A stretch of 64,000 nt of DNA from Paenibacillus sp. FSL R10-2782. GTDB taxonomy: Bacteria; Bacillota; Bacilli; Paenibacillales; Paenibacillaceae. A model generated the notes under the pieces. The model saw only the letters and a program-made list of their open reading frames with translations, did not search any database and had not been told where the DNA came from. The position numbers were made by a program, and so were the translations under genes. This document shows positions 34,967-43,868 of this stretch, piece by piece (position 1 is the first letter of the stretch; each line of letters starts with the position of its first letter). Location: NCBI RefSeq assembly GCF_038592985.1, contig NZ_CP151951.1, positions 2,347,001 to 2,411,000 on the forward strand, read 5' to 3'.

Positions 34967-34983
34967 CGATAAGCTTGAATATT

Positions 34984-35020
34984 TCAGCGGTCAGGGTACC
35001 CCGTGTATTCTGGCCGCTGA
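34984..35020 (+). other. Intercistronic hairpin after the binding-protein gene
   Basis: TCAGCGG pairs with CCGCTGA, with an inner CAG/CTG. No T-run follows. Such stems after binding-protein genes usually protect the upstream mRNA so that more binding protein than permease is made. Confidence 0.65.
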
Positions 35021-35043
35021 TGTATAGGAAAGGAGGCAGGCAT

Positions 35044-35820
35044 ATGAGCAGAGAGTTTAATATTGATTATGTTTTTAGCTTTATCCCGAAAATGCTGTCT
35101 TATTTACACATCACATTGTTTATTGTGGCTAGCTCGCTTTTGTTAGGACTAATCATCGGTTTGCTGGTTGCTCTGCCTCGTATGTATAATATTCCTTTTC
35201 TCAAACGTGTCTCACAGGTGTATGTTTCATTTTTTCGTGGAACACCTATTCTGATCCAGCTCTTTCTGGTGTATTACGGCTTGCCTGAGCTGCTGAAGCT
35301 GGTGGATATCAATTCCTCCAGATGGGATGTGTTGTGGTTTGCCGTAGCGACCTATGCGCTAAACAGCGGGGCCTTTATTTCCGAGATTATTCGATCGGGT
35401 GTAGAGGCGGTAGATCGGGGACAAATCGAGGCAGCACAGTCGGTCGGCATGTCAGGCTATCAGACTTTTACACGTATCATATTGCCGCAAGCGCTGGCTG
35501 TTGTGGTTCCGGTATTTTCCAATCTGGTCATCGGAAATCTGAAGGATACTTCGCTGGCGTTTACCATTGGAGCTATGGAGATGACGGGGAAATCACAGAC
35601 ACTGGGCGTGGCTACCCAGCATTTTGTTGAAACCTATATTGCGTTGTCTCTTATTTATCTGGTCGTCAGTCTGATTTTGCAAAAACTGTTCAAGGTACTG
35701 GAAAATACGCTTCTCAAGCATGAGCATCGGGACACAGTCCAAAGTGAGCCTAAGAAACGAAAAAGTTTTGTGGTTCGTTATCTGAACCCCCGTTTGAGTA
35801 AAGGAGGCAAGAGCATATGA
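35044..35820 (+). CDS. tcyL: Amino-acid ABC transporter permease (TcyL-like)
   Basis: The protein has 258 residues from ATG 35044, which follows AAAGGAGG; the longer frame overlaps the binding-protein gene and lacks a ribosome site. It is a HisM-type permease with about five helices (LHITLFIVASSLLLGLIIGL) and the ATPase-docking motif EAAQSVGMSGYQTFTRIILPQA (from residue 126). It forms a heterodimer with the next gene's product, whose start overlaps its stop by 4 nt. The C-terminal basic tail (EPKKRKSF) is cytosolic. Confidence 0.9.
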   Translation: MSREFNIDYVFSFIPKMLSYLHITLFIVASSLLLGLIIGLLVALPRMYNIPFLKRVSQVYVSFFRGTPILIQLFLVYYGLPELLKLVDINSSRWDVLWFAVATYALNSGAFISEIIRSGVEAVDRGQIEAAQSVGMSGYQTFTRIILPQALAVVVPVFSNLVIGNLKDTSLAFTIGAMEMTGKSQTLGVATQHFVETYIALSLIYLVVSLILQKLFKVLENTLLKHEHRDTVQSEPKKRKSFVVRYLNPRLSKGGKSI

Positions 35821-36527
35821 GTCTGGATTTTGGATTTATATATACGGCCTTTCTGGGATTGTTCTCGGCGTTGCCCAACACGTTAATCATTACGGTGGTT
35901 TCCGTACTGGCGGGACTGGTCATCGGCATTATAACGGCTCTGGTCCGAATTTATAAGGTGCCTGTGTTGTCCCAGATTTCCCATGGCTACGTCACCTTTA
36001 TTCGGGGTACGCCGATGCTAATGCATTTGCTGCTTATTTATTTCAGTTTACCTTTGTTCATTGATGCGGGAGCCAAGCATTTTGGCTGGTCGTTTCATTC
36101 CAAAGATGTTCCCTATATGGTATTCGCACTCATTTCGTTCTCGATTACAAGTGGCGCGTACATGTCCGAGGTGGTCCGTTCCGGGATTCAATCGGTGAAC
36201 CGGGGGCAAATCGAGGCGGCTTATGCGGTTGGCATGACGACGTGGCAAGTGCTGCGGCGTATCGTGTTTCCGCAGGCGTTCGTAGTCAGTCTGCCGAACC
36301 TGACAAATTCCATTATTGGGATGCTTCATGGCTCTACGTTGGCCTTTACCGTTTCGGTCACGGAAATCCAGGCTCAGGCTGAAATTTTAGCATCTTCAAA
36401 CTGGAAGTACCTGGAGGTTTATATCGCGGCAGCACTGATTTTCTGGGGTTTAACGGTGCTGATTGAACGAATTTCCGGCTTGGTGGAGAAAAAAATCAAT
36501 GTGTTTAATGGGGGTAGAGCATCATGA
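35817..36527 (+). CDS. tcyM: Amino-acid ABC transporter permease (TcyM-like)
   Basis: The 236-residue second HisM-type permease has helices such as [20 protein letters not shown] and the EAA loop [22 protein letters not shown] (from about residue 132). ATGA overlaps join it to both neighbours, so translation is coupled through the whole transporter. In B. subtilis TcyL and TcyM form the channel of the TcyJKLMN cystine/S-compound importer. Confidence 0.9.
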   Translation: MSLDFGFIYTAFLGLFSALPNTLIITVVSVLAGLVIGIITALVRIYKVPVLSQISHGYVTFIRGTPMLMHLLLIYFSLPLFIDAGAKHFGWSFHSKDVPYMVFALISFSITSGAYMSEVVRSGIQSVNRGQIEAAYAVGMTTWQVLRRIVFPQAFVVSLPNLTNSIIGMLHGSTLAFTVSVTEIQAQAEILASSNWKYLEVYIAAALIFWGLTVLIERISGLVEKKINVFNGGRAS

Positions 36528-37276
36528 TCCGTCTGCAAAATATAACGAAATCGTTCGGCAAGCATGAGGTGCTCAAAGGCATTGATTTAACTGTGAATAA
36601 GGGAGAGGTCGTTGTCATTCTCGGACCGAGTGGCTCGGGGAAAACGACGTTGCTGCGCTGCATCAATTATCTGGAAAAGCCGAATGACGGGGAGGTCAGC
36701 ATTGGCAATTTTACAGTAAACTGCAAGCGGCCTGCGAAGAAGGATGTTTTGGCTCTGCGCCAAAAAACGGCCATGGTATTCCAGCAATACAATCTGTTCA
36801 AGCATAAAACGGCGCTGGAAAACGTGATGGAAGGGCTTGTCGTCGTCCGCAAGGTGAAGCAGGAGGAAGCGAAGAAGATCAGTATCGAAGTGCTCGAAAA
36901 GGTCGGTCTGGGCGAAAAGCTGAATCATTATCCGAGTCAGCTATCCGGTGGACAGCAGCAGCGTGTCGGTATTGCGCGCGCTTTGGCACTGAACCCGGAA
37001 GTGATTTTGTTCGATGAGCCGACATCGGCGCTAGATCCTGAACTGGTCGGTGAGGTGCTGTCGGTTATTCGCAAGATTGCAAAGGAAGGAATTACGATGA
37101 TTGTCGTCACGCATGAGATGGGCTTTGCGCGGGATGTTTCCAATCACGTGGTATTTATGGATGGCGGTCACATTATCGAAGAAGGCAGTCCGGACGACAT
37201 TTTCAATCGTCCCCAAGAGGAACGCACGAAGCAATTCCTGAAACGGATTACACCGGAATATAACTATTCAATTTAG
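36524..37276 (+). CDS. tcyN: Amino-acid ABC transporter ATP-binding protein (TcyN-like)
   Basis: The 250-residue ATPase has Walker [10 protein letters not shown] (about residues 34-42), Q-loop VFQQYNLF, signature [15 protein letters not shown], Walker [15 protein letters not shown] and the switch histidine in VVTHEMGFA. It belongs to the polar amino acid subfamily. It energises the two permeases encoded immediately upstream, with a 4-nt overlap. Confidence 0.93.
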   Translation: MIRLQNITKSFGKHEVLKGIDLTVNKGEVVVILGPSGSGKTTLLRCINYLEKPNDGEVSIGNFTVNCKRPAKKDVLALRQKTAMVFQQYNLFKHKTALENVMEGLVVVRKVKQEEAKKISIEVLEKVGLGEKLNHYPSQLSGGQQQRVGIARALALNPEVILFDEPTSALDPELVGEVLSVIRKIAKEGITMIVVTHEMGFARDVSNHVVFMDGGHIIEEGSPDDIFNRPQEERTKQFLKRITPEYNYSI

Positions 37277-37291
37277 ACGGGAGAGGGAGAC

Positions 37292-38308
37292 ATGAGTATA
37301 AAAATCGGAGTATTGGATCAAAGCCCTATACACGAGGGGGAAACGGCGGCACAGGCGCTTCGAAACACGATTAAGCTGGCGCAGCGTGTAGAGGAGTTGG
37401 GATTTTCACGCTTTTGGGTATCGGAGCACCATGATTCCGAGCAGGTTGCAGGCTCTTCGCCAGAGGTACTCATTTCCCATCTGCTGGCACGCACCGAGCA
37501 TATTAAAATCGGTTCTGGCGGAGTGATGCTTCAGCATTATAGTCCTTATAAAGTGGCCGAAAATTTCAATGTACTGGCGTCTCTTGCACCGGGTCGCGTA
37601 GATTTGGGCATTGGACGTGCGCCGGGGGGGCTACCGAAATCCACACAGGCGTTACAGCGCGACGTGCATGATGCGCCTTCTCTCGAAGAAAAGATTGATG
37701 AAGTGAGCCGTTATATTCATAATATTCCGTCTGAAGAAGGACCGCTAGCAGGGCTACAGGCTAATCCAATTCCGGAAACACCAGCGGATATTTATGTTTT
37801 GGGCACGAGTGCAGACAGTGCAGGAATTGCTGCACGTTTGGGGTTGCCTTATGTTTTCTCGCAGTTTATCAATAGTAGCGAGCAGGTCGCATTGGATGCA
37901 TTCCTCACGTATCGGGAGTCATTCGATTATAGTCTTGGTCGTGAGCCGAAGGCTCTTTTTGCACTATCCGTCATTGTAGCTGATACTTCCGAGGAAGCTG
38001 CGGAGTTGGCAGGTGAGCACAAACTGTACAAAATTCATCTGGCCAGCGGTAAAACGGCTACGGTGGGCACGCTGGAAAGTGCAGAGGAGTTCGCTAAGCA
38101 ATCGGGTGAAGAATATACAATTGAAGTTACACAGGCGCAAATCAACAAAGGAAATAAAGAGGAAATCTATGCTACTTTGACGGAAATTCAAGCAAAATAT
38201 CAGGCTGATGAGCTGATCGTAACGACGGGAATACGGGATATTGGAAAGCGCGTGCGTTCATTTGAACTGTTGCATGAAGCTTTTGCTAGTCTGCCTGTGC
38301 AGTCCTAG
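37292..38308 (+). CDS. Luciferase-like monooxygenase, MsnO8 type (CmoO/YtmO-like)
   Basis: The 338-residue LLM-class flavin oxidoreductase has LGFSRFWVSEHHDSEQVAGSSPE (from residue 33), GSGGVMLQHYSPYKVAENF and GRVDLGIGRAPGG. B. subtilis encodes the matching YtmO (CmoO) after tcyN in the ytm operon, as here. It is thought to oxidise S-substituted cysteines or later intermediates with FMNH2. GGGAGAGGGAG precedes the ATG; the gap from tcyN is 15 nt. Confidence 0.88.
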   Translation: MSIKIGVLDQSPIHEGETAAQALRNTIKLAQRVEELGFSRFWVSEHHDSEQVAGSSPEVLISHLLARTEHIKIGSGGVMLQHYSPYKVAENFNVLASLAPGRVDLGIGRAPGGLPKSTQALQRDVHDAPSLEEKIDEVSRYIHNIPSEEGPLAGLQANPIPETPADIYVLGTSADSAGIAARLGLPYVFSQFINSSEQVALDAFLTYRESFDYSLGREPKALFALSVIVADTSEEAAELAGEHKLYKIHLASGKTATVGTLESAEEFAKQSGEEYTIEVTQAQINKGNKEEIYATLTEIQAKYQADELIVTTGIRDIGKRVRSFELLHEAFASLPVQS

Positions 38309-38364
38309 ATGTTGTTGGCTTGAGAAAGTTGTAACCATTTTGGATTCACAAAGGAGGAAAAGGG

Positions 38365-39522
38365 ATGAGCGGACCAACCGGGACGAAGGAACAGGTTTTG
38401 GAGCAGAGGCTGGTGAACATTCGTCGCCATCTTCACCAAAATCCCGAGCTGTCTAACGAGGAGGTTGAAACTACCGCCTATATCCGCCGTCTGCTGGAAG
38501 AACAGAACATAACCATCCTGGAAGTGCCGCTGCGCACCGGGGTGGTAGCGGAAATCGGCGGGCAGCAGGAAGGGCCGATTGTAGCACTTCGCGCGGACAT
38601 TGATGCATTGCCGATTCAGGAGGAGACGGGCTTGCCTTATGCTTCGCTGCATCCGGGCAAAATGCATGCCTGCGGACATGATTTTCATACGGCGTCCCTC
38701 TTTGGAGCTGCCGTATTGTTAAAAGAACGGGAGCAGGAGCTGAAAGGCACGGTTCGCCTGGTGTTTCAGCCAGCGGAGGAAAAGGCCAAGGGCGCAGCCC
38801 AGGTGCTGGACAGTGGAGCGCTGGCAGGGGTGCAGGCCATATTCGGTCTGCATAACAAGCCGGACCTGCCTGTAGGGACGGTCGGCATTAAGGAGGGTCC
38901 GCTGATGGCGGCGGCAGACGGCTTTTACATCGAGGTAGAGGGTCTGAGCACGCATGCGGCGGTGCCGCATGCAGGGATTGACCCGATCGTCGTGTCGTCG
39001 CACATCATCACGTCGCTGCAATCCATCGTAAGTCGGAGCGTCAACCCGCTGGACAGCGCGGTGATTAGCGTGACGAAGCTGCACAGCGGCAACGCCTGGA
39101 ACATCATTCCGGACCGTGCCCATCTGGAAGGCACGATCCGGACGTTCGACGAGAACGTGCGCGCACAGGTGGCTGAGCGCTTCGAGCAGGTGGTAAAGGG
39201 CGTGGCCGATGCTTTTGGCACAAAAGCGAATATCCGCTGGATCGAAGGACCGCCACCTGTACTGAATGACGGCAAGCTGGCCGTCATCGCGGAGCAGGCG
39301 GCCCAAGCGGCTGGTCTGGAGGTTGTTCGCCCCGTGCCTTCCTCGGCGAGTGAGGATTTCGGGCTTTACCAGAAAAGCATCCCCGGTGTGTTCGTCTTTG
39401 TCGGCACTTCGGGGAGTCAGGAATGGCATCATCCAGCCTTCGATCTGGACGAACGCGCGTTGCCGGGAACAGCGAAGCTGCTGGCTTCACTGGCAGAATC
39501 GGCATTAGTATCCATAGAGTAA
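38365..39522 (+). CDS. M20-family amidohydrolase / N-deacylase (SndB/YtnL-like)
   Basis: The 385-residue metallo-amidohydrolase has the di-metal motif MHACGHDFHT (C103, H105), RADIDALPIQEET, the FQPAEEKAKGA glutamates and LHNKPDLPVGTV. Family members hydrolyse N-acyl amino acids. YtnL (SndB) removes the acetyl group from N-acetyl-S-alkylcysteine derivatives in the B. subtilis salvage route, so this is probably the final step of the operon. AAAGGAGG precedes the ATG. The matching N-acetyltransferase (YtmI/SnaA) is not in the cluster. Confidence 0.88.
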   Translation: MSGPTGTKEQVLEQRLVNIRRHLHQNPELSNEEVETTAYIRRLLEEQNITILEVPLRTGVVAEIGGQQEGPIVALRADIDALPIQEETGLPYASLHPGKMHACGHDFHTASLFGAAVLLKEREQELKGTVRLVFQPAEEKAKGAAQVLDSGALAGVQAIFGLHNKPDLPVGTVGIKEGPLMAAADGFYIEVEGLSTHAAVPHAGIDPIVVSSHIITSLQSIVSRSVNPLDSAVISVTKLHSGNAWNIIPDRAHLEGTIRTFDENVRAQVAERFEQVVKGVADAFGTKANIRWIEGPPPVLNDGKLAVIAEQAAQAAGLEVVRPVPSSASEDFGLYQKSIPGVFVFVGTSGSQEWHHPAFDLDERALPGTAKLLASLAESALVSIE

Positions 39523-39555
39523 GGCAGGACGTGAGTCTACTCTTTCAATGCTAGG

Positions 39556-39583
39556 CCCCTTCTTGTATAGAGAAGGGGTTTTT
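39556..39583 (+). terminator. Terminator of the sulfur-salvage operon
   Basis: CCCCTTCT pairs with AGAAGGGG and is followed by TTTTTG, 34 nt after the deacylase stop. Confidence 0.85.
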
Positions 39584-39636
39584 GATTTGTTAAACGATCA
39601 AAAGAATAACCTTTTTCTAAAGCATAAAGGAAAATA

Positions 39637-39665
39637 TTGACGTTATAATATCCTAATGATAATAT
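39637..39665 (+). promoter_or_regulatory. Promoter of the first secreted HExxH gene
   Basis: TTGACG-17-TAATAT, preceded by AAGGAAAATA. The same block recurs upstream of the paralogue at 40899-40927, so the promoter was duplicated with the gene. The leader is about 100 nt. Confidence 0.7.
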
Positions 39666-39770
39666 AAAATTGTATTTTTTTTCAAATCAAAAGAAAGGGG
39701 AGAGATAAGAGATTCCGATTGCTATTTAATGAATACAACAATCAAATAAAATGATATGGAGGTTAAAGAA

Positions 39771-40706
39771 ATGCCGAAGAAAAAAGGAATGATGATGGGT
39801 TCTTTTTCATTGGTAGTGGCTGCTTCTTTACTGGTTGGCGGGGCTAATGTTGGTGCAGTAGCTTCTAATTTGGAAAGCACTTCTGAAATAGAGTCCACGA
39901 GTGTTAGCTTGGCTGCTACGGACATACCTGCAAAATTTAAGCCATCCGTAGAATGGGTTTGGAAGAATAGAATCGTCAAAGAAGGCTCGACCAACCGTAA
40001 AAATTTGATTTTTGATCAAATATATGCGGGAAAAGGGACGCTAAATTATGTAGTGCGCTGGCAATCTCCCAAAAACCTTACGCTTCAGCAACGCAAGGAT
40101 ATGGCTTCCATGCTGAGTCGCCAAGTCAATAATTGGAATAAGCAGTTGAAAGGGTATGATGGCTGGCCTTATGACAATATTACAGTAAAAATAGTAGGCT
40201 GGGCCGTTGCAAATCCGTCTCAGATTCTTAACAAACAATCAAATGAAATCGTTTACACTGACACAATTACAGATGATTTAAGCAAATCGAACCCAAGTAT
40301 CCCTGCTAAGCTCCCGGTTGCGCCTGACGCACTGTCCAGATTTGAACATTTTTCGGATCCCAACTATGCATATCCCGGCGGATTGGACAAGCGGTTTGAT
40401 ATGTATCTGTGGGGAACAGCTAATTTCGGCGGTGGGGCCGGTGGTGACTGGGGACAACGTATGTCTGATGATTATATCCTGAGCACCCTGAACTCTGATG
40501 AAGTCCATATTACAGAGCATGAGATGGGGCATGGATTTGGCTTGCCAGACTTTTATGAAGAGAGTGATCGTCCACCTGGTGGGTTTCCTACGCCAACCAT
40601 TATGTGGGCCGGAAATTCTTCCAAGATAACAGAGTGGGATACCTGGATGTTGCGTTATACCTGGAGCCAGGTCAAGAAGGATCCCTCTCGTTTTCCTGCC
40701 CGATAA
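39771..40706 (+). CDS. Secreted HExxH metalloprotease-like protein, paralogue 1
   Basis: It has 311 residues from ATG 39771, 8 nt after GGAGG; ATG 39756 overlaps that site and is less likely. The N-terminus is a Sec signal peptide (basic KKKG, then hydrophobic SFSLVVAASLLVGGA). The mature protein holds the zinc motif HEMGHGFGLPD (residues 250-260), an HExxHxxGxxD pattern of metzincin type, followed by a distal methionine turn IMWAGN. Upstream are conserved FEHFSDPNY and GGDWGQRMSDDY blocks. Not a peptidase family I can name; substrate unknown. It lacks the C-terminal domain of paralogue 2. Confidence 0.75.
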   Translation: MPKKKGMMMGSFSLVVAASLLVGGANVGAVASNLESTSEIESTSVSLAATDIPAKFKPSVEWVWKNRIVKEGSTNRKNLIFDQIYAGKGTLNYVVRWQSPKNLTLQQRKDMASMLSRQVNNWNKQLKGYDGWPYDNITVKIVGWAVANPSQILNKQSNEIVYTDTITDDLSKSNPSIPAKLPVAPDALSRFEHFSDPNYAYPGGLDKRFDMYLWGTANFGGGAGGDWGQRMSDDYILSTLNSDEVHITEHEMGHGFGLPDFYEESDRPPGGFPTPTIMWAGNSSKITEWDTWMLRYTWSQVKKDPSRFPAR

Positions 40707-40743
40707 AAGAGACGTAGAGTAGTGTTAAAAAGCTGATGAATAG

Positions 40744-40806
40744 GACCGTTTCTTCCAAAATCAAATTCTGTGATGGAATTGATTTTAGTGGAGAAGCGGT
40801 TTTTTC
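40744..40806 (+). terminator. Long terminator hairpin after paralogue 1
   Basis: Arms starting ACCG and ending CGGT pair over about 25 positions with small bulges (AATCAA/TTGATT inside), followed by TTTTTTC. Confidence 0.88.
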
Positions 40807-40898
40807 ATTTCACAAAATACCAGTTTTTTGCACATGTAGGGACGACTTCATTCCAATATGATCTCGTAATACCTAATTTAATTCATTAAGGAAAATAT

Positions 40899-40927
40899 TG
40901 ACGATGCAATAATCCAGTGATAATATG
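40899..40927 (+). promoter_or_regulatory. Promoter of the second secreted HExxH gene
   Basis: TTGACG-17-TAATAT, again preceded by AAGGAAAATA, nearly the same as at 39637-39665. Confidence 0.7.
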
Positions 40928-41076
40928 ATTTGTGATTATTTACAAAAAACGACAAGGAGGATTGATAGATTATCGTTGATCTTATAGATCATTACATAAA
41001 CACGAAAAAGAGGTGATGGAGTTAATTATTTCAGGAAAACTACTGTGATCATATAAAAAGTTATGGAGGTATATGT

Positions 41077-42486
41077 ATGCTGAATAGAAAAGGTATGATG
41101 ATGGCTTCCTTTTCAGCGGTGATCGCTAGTTCATTGCTGATGGGAAATGCTACGATCATGTCTGCGGCTTCTTCAGAAAATGGAAGTGTAGCGGTTGCAG
41201 CAATAGGTGATTCGACACTGGCTGATATGCCATCCTATCTCAAATCATCGGTGGAGTGGGTTTGGAAGAATAGAATGCTGACCGAAGGCTCGACTAACCG
41301 CAAAAATTTGATTTTTGATCAAATTTTTGCGGGAAAAGGAACTCTAAATTATGTAGTGCGTTGGCAATCTTCTAAGCCAGTTACGCTTAAGCAGCGTCAA
41401 GATATAGCTAGAATGCTAGATCGTCAGATGAACCATTGGACGGAGCATCTCCAGGGATATGATGGATGGCCCTATAAGAATGTTAAAGTGAAAGTGGTAG
41501 GCTGGGCTGTTGCCGATCCTTCACTGTTGCTGGACAAGCAGCCTGATGAGGTTGTTTATACGGATACAATTGCAGATGGATTAGCTTCCGAACAACCGGA
41601 AATTCCTGCTGCACTTCCCATTGCGCCTGATGAAATATCCAGATTTGAGCATTTTTCAAACCCCAACTATTCGTATCCGGGTGGATTGGATAAACGCTTT
41701 GATATGTATCTTTGGGCTACAGAAAATTTTGGTGGGGGAGCCGGCGGCGACTGGGGACAGCGTATGAGTGATGAATACATTCTGAGTACGGTGAACGCTG
41801 ATGAGATTGAGATTACTGAACATGAGATTGGGCATGGATTTGGATTAAACGATTTCTATGAAGAACACGAGCGTCCACCGGGTGGCTTCCCCACCAACAC
41901 CATTATGTGGGCCGGGAATTCGAATCATATCACCGACTGGGATGTTTGGATGCTGCGTTATACCTGGAGTCAAATCAAAAAGGATACGGCTCGTTTCCCA
42001 ACCACGACTAAAGACGACGAGGGTCCAATTGAAACAGATCCTAATGAAATCGTGAACATTGCGTCTGCGGCAACAGCTAGCAGCTCTTATACTTCATCCT
42101 GGGAAAATGTGAGTGCACTCAATGATGGCTTTGATCCAACTAGTTCTGATGACAGAAGTCATGCCGTGTATGGCAACTGGCCTGAGGTGGGAACACAATG
42201 GGTTCAATACGATTTTGATCAAGAACATACGGTATCTCAAACGGATATCTATTGGTTCAAGGATGGCGCTGGCATTGATGTTCCCAAGTCTTACAAGATT
42301 AAGTATTGGAATGGTCAAGGCTGGTCTAATGTCAAGCAGGCCAAAGGATTGGGCACTGCGGCAGATCAATATAATACGACCACTTTTACGCCTGTGAAAA
42401 CAACGAAATTAAGAATTGAAATGGTATCCAAGGGTTCCGCATCTACCGGAATTCTGGAGTGGAAAGTAGCAGCTATTAATAAATAA
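41077..42486 (+). CDS. Secreted HExxH metalloprotease-like protein with C-terminal discoidin-like domain, paralogue 2
   Basis: The 469-residue protein starts with a signal peptide (MLNRKGMMMASFSAVIASSL). Residues 40-310 align throughout with paralogue 1 (EWVWKNR, LIFDQI, GTLNYVVRWQS, GWPYKN), and the zinc motif is HEIGHGFGLND at 249-259. After an acidic linker (TTKDDEGPIETDPNE) comes a roughly 145-residue beta domain (NIASAATASSSYTSSWEN, then WVQYDFDQEHTVSQTDIYWF) of F5/8C (discoidin) type, which often binds carbohydrate. It probably acts outside the cell on a glycan-linked target. Peptidase activity is inferred from the motif only. Confidence 0.75.
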   Translation: MLNRKGMMMASFSAVIASSLLMGNATIMSAASSENGSVAVAAIGDSTLADMPSYLKSSVEWVWKNRMLTEGSTNRKNLIFDQIFAGKGTLNYVVRWQSSKPVTLKQRQDIARMLDRQMNHWTEHLQGYDGWPYKNVKVKVVGWAVADPSLLLDKQPDEVVYTDTIADGLASEQPEIPAALPIAPDEISRFEHFSNPNYSYPGGLDKRFDMYLWATENFGGGAGGDWGQRMSDEYILSTVNADEIEITEHEIGHGFGLNDFYEEHERPPGGFPTNTIMWAGNSNHITDWDVWMLRYTWSQIKKDTARFPTTTKDDEGPIETDPNEIVNIASAATASSSYTSSWENVSALNDGFDPTSSDDRSHAVYGNWPEVGTQWVQYDFDQEHTVSQTDIYWFKDGAGIDVPKSYKIKYWNGQGWSNVKQAKGLGTAADQYNTTTFTPVKTTKLRIEMVSKGSASTGILEWKVAAINK

Positions 42487-42510
42487 CTCTATAAAGCTCA
42501 GCTTATGCTA

Positions 42511-42555
42511 AACAAGGTTGTCTCTTGCGATATTGCGGGAGACAGCCTTGTTTAA
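42511..42555 (+). terminator. Terminator after paralogue 2
   Basis: AACAAGG-TGTCTC pairs with GAGACA-CCTTGTT across one mismatch, followed by TTAATTC. Strong stem, modest T-run. Confidence 0.8.
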
Positions 42556-42624
42556 TTCATAGCTGGAACAACTGGAGTCTGATCCTATCAGGCTTTTTTT
42601 GTATCTTGATTACGGCGCTTGTTT

Positions 42625-42689
42625 CGTTCATATTTGTATGCAAGGATTACTGGAAATGAACGGACGTACAATAATATGTATAATGAACG
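42625..42689 (+). promoter_or_regulatory. Promoter region of the ArsR-type gene with ATGAACG repeats
   Basis: CGTTCAT (42625-42631) and ATGAACG (42656-42662, again 42683-42689) form an inverted and a direct repeat; the third copy overlaps a TATAAT at 42679-42684. This layout suggests autoregulation. Confidence 0.4.
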
Positions 42690-42720
42690 TCAGACATGAA
42701 AGAAAAGAGGACAGATAACG

Positions 42721-43656
42721 ATGAGTTACGACGTGAATACTCCTTATGGTGTAGATGTAGCTTATGGACCAGTGTTTGAGCTGCTCAGCAGTTTGCATAC
42801 CTTTATTTGCCGCAAGGCTTACAAGAAGACAGATTTATCATCCGATTGGGCGGAGCAAGTGCGTGATACGCTGTCTCCAAGTTTGTCCCGATTGCTGGCA
42901 TCTATGGAAATCAATGCAGACTGGAAGGTCATCTACGGACTCGTCTGCATGCTTACAGATCAAGTAGGCATTGCGGAGGTTGTAGATCGTCTGGAGAGCC
43001 GGACAACGCTGGAACTGAATGAACAGGCACTAGCCTACGGTATTCCGCTGCCTGACGATATGGAAAAGCTCCGCAGGCTTGCTTTGCAGCTGTTATCCGG
43101 CTGGTATGAGGAGTATTTTCGGCATGTGGATTCGAGTATTCTAAGCGGGCTGGAGCAGGAAGCTGAACAGAGAAACAAAGAGAAGGATGTCTATAGCACT
43201 GTGGAATGGGTGGATCGTACAACCAATGGCTTCCGGTTTGAGCCTTCCGAGGGTCTAGCGCGGGTGTTGCTGGTGCCGCAATACCATTTTCAACCGATTA
43301 ATATCATTTACCGGTTTGGATCACTCCTGCTGTGCCATTATTCGGCAGGAATTTATGTTCAGGAAGACGACTTCTTATCCCCACAGGAATACCGGATGAT
43401 TCGAAGCTTGGGGGAGAAGAGCAGGCTCAAGATTTTAAAATATTTGTACCAAAGCCAGAACCCGCGTACCTTTATTGAAATTGTCCGTCATCTCAAGCTG
43501 TCCAAGGGAATCACGCACGACCATATTTTTAAGCTTCGTGCCTCTGGTTTCATCCATGCTCATTTTGATGGCGAAACATTGCTCGGCTACAGTGCACGGC
43601 TTTCGGCTGTGAATGAAATGCATAGCAGCATCCTCGGCTATATGGAGCGTAATTAA
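42721..43656 (+). CDS. ArsR/winged-helix transcriptional regulator
   Basis: The 311-residue protein has a long N-terminal region (about 220 residues, no family recognised) and a C-terminal winged helix: LGEKSRLKILKYLYQ, then FIEIVRHLKLSKGITHDHIFKLRASGFI, the ArsR pattern. AAGAGG precedes the ATG. Many Paenibacillus genomes have such large ArsR-like proteins next to transporters. It is 212 nt upstream of the peptide importer, separated by a terminator, so a regulatory link is only possible. Confidence 0.8.
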   Translation: MSYDVNTPYGVDVAYGPVFELLSSLHTFICRKAYKKTDLSSDWAEQVRDTLSPSLSRLLASMEINADWKVIYGLVCMLTDQVGIAEVVDRLESRTTLELNEQALAYGIPLPDDMEKLRRLALQLLSGWYEEYFRHVDSSILSGLEQEAEQRNKEKDVYSTVEWVDRTTNGFRFEPSEGLARVLLVPQYHFQPINIIYRFGSLLLCHYSAGIYVQEDDFLSPQEYRMIRSLGEKSRLKILKYLYQSQNPRTFIEIVRHLKLSKGITHDHIFKLRASGFIHAHFDGETLLGYSARLSAVNEMHSSILGYMERN

Positions 43657-43697
43657 GCTGCGTCAACTGGCAGGACTTTAATACTTTAAATGAATAG

Positions 43698-43744
43698 ACG
43701 CAGGTCACCTGGAGATGGAATCCAGATGATCCGGCGTTTTTTTG
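43698..43744 (+). terminator. Terminator after the ArsR-type gene
   Basis: ACGC/GCGT outer stem and CTGG/CCAG inner stem, followed by TTTTTTT. Confidence 0.82.
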
Positions 43745-43773
43745 TTTTTATGTAAAAAAAGTTGAGTTCTCCC

Positions 43774-43802
43774 TTTACAGAACCGCATTAGATTCCTATA
43801 AT
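43774..43802 (+). promoter_or_regulatory. Promoter of the peptide-type ABC importer
   Basis: TTTACA-17-TATAAT, about 65 nt upstream of the TTG start. Confidence 0.7.
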
Positions 43803-43868
43803 GGGATTTATCTTACTAATTACAACTTGTTTGATCGGAATTTAACTAATTAACGCGGGGGGATTATT

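Larger units (their letters stand above)
40707..41076 (+). other. Gene-free 370 nt between the HExxH paralogues: terminator, promoter, long leader
   Basis: It holds the terminator 40744-40806, the duplicated promoter 40899-40927 and a roughly 145-nt leader ending in GGAGG at 41065-41069. No ORF or riboswitch recognised in the leader. Confidence 0.8.

Noticed and set aside
38719..39432. 237-codon minus-strand ORF
   Set aside because: Antisense shadow of the M20 deacylase gene in a GC-rich stretch; the plus strand has clear family motifs.
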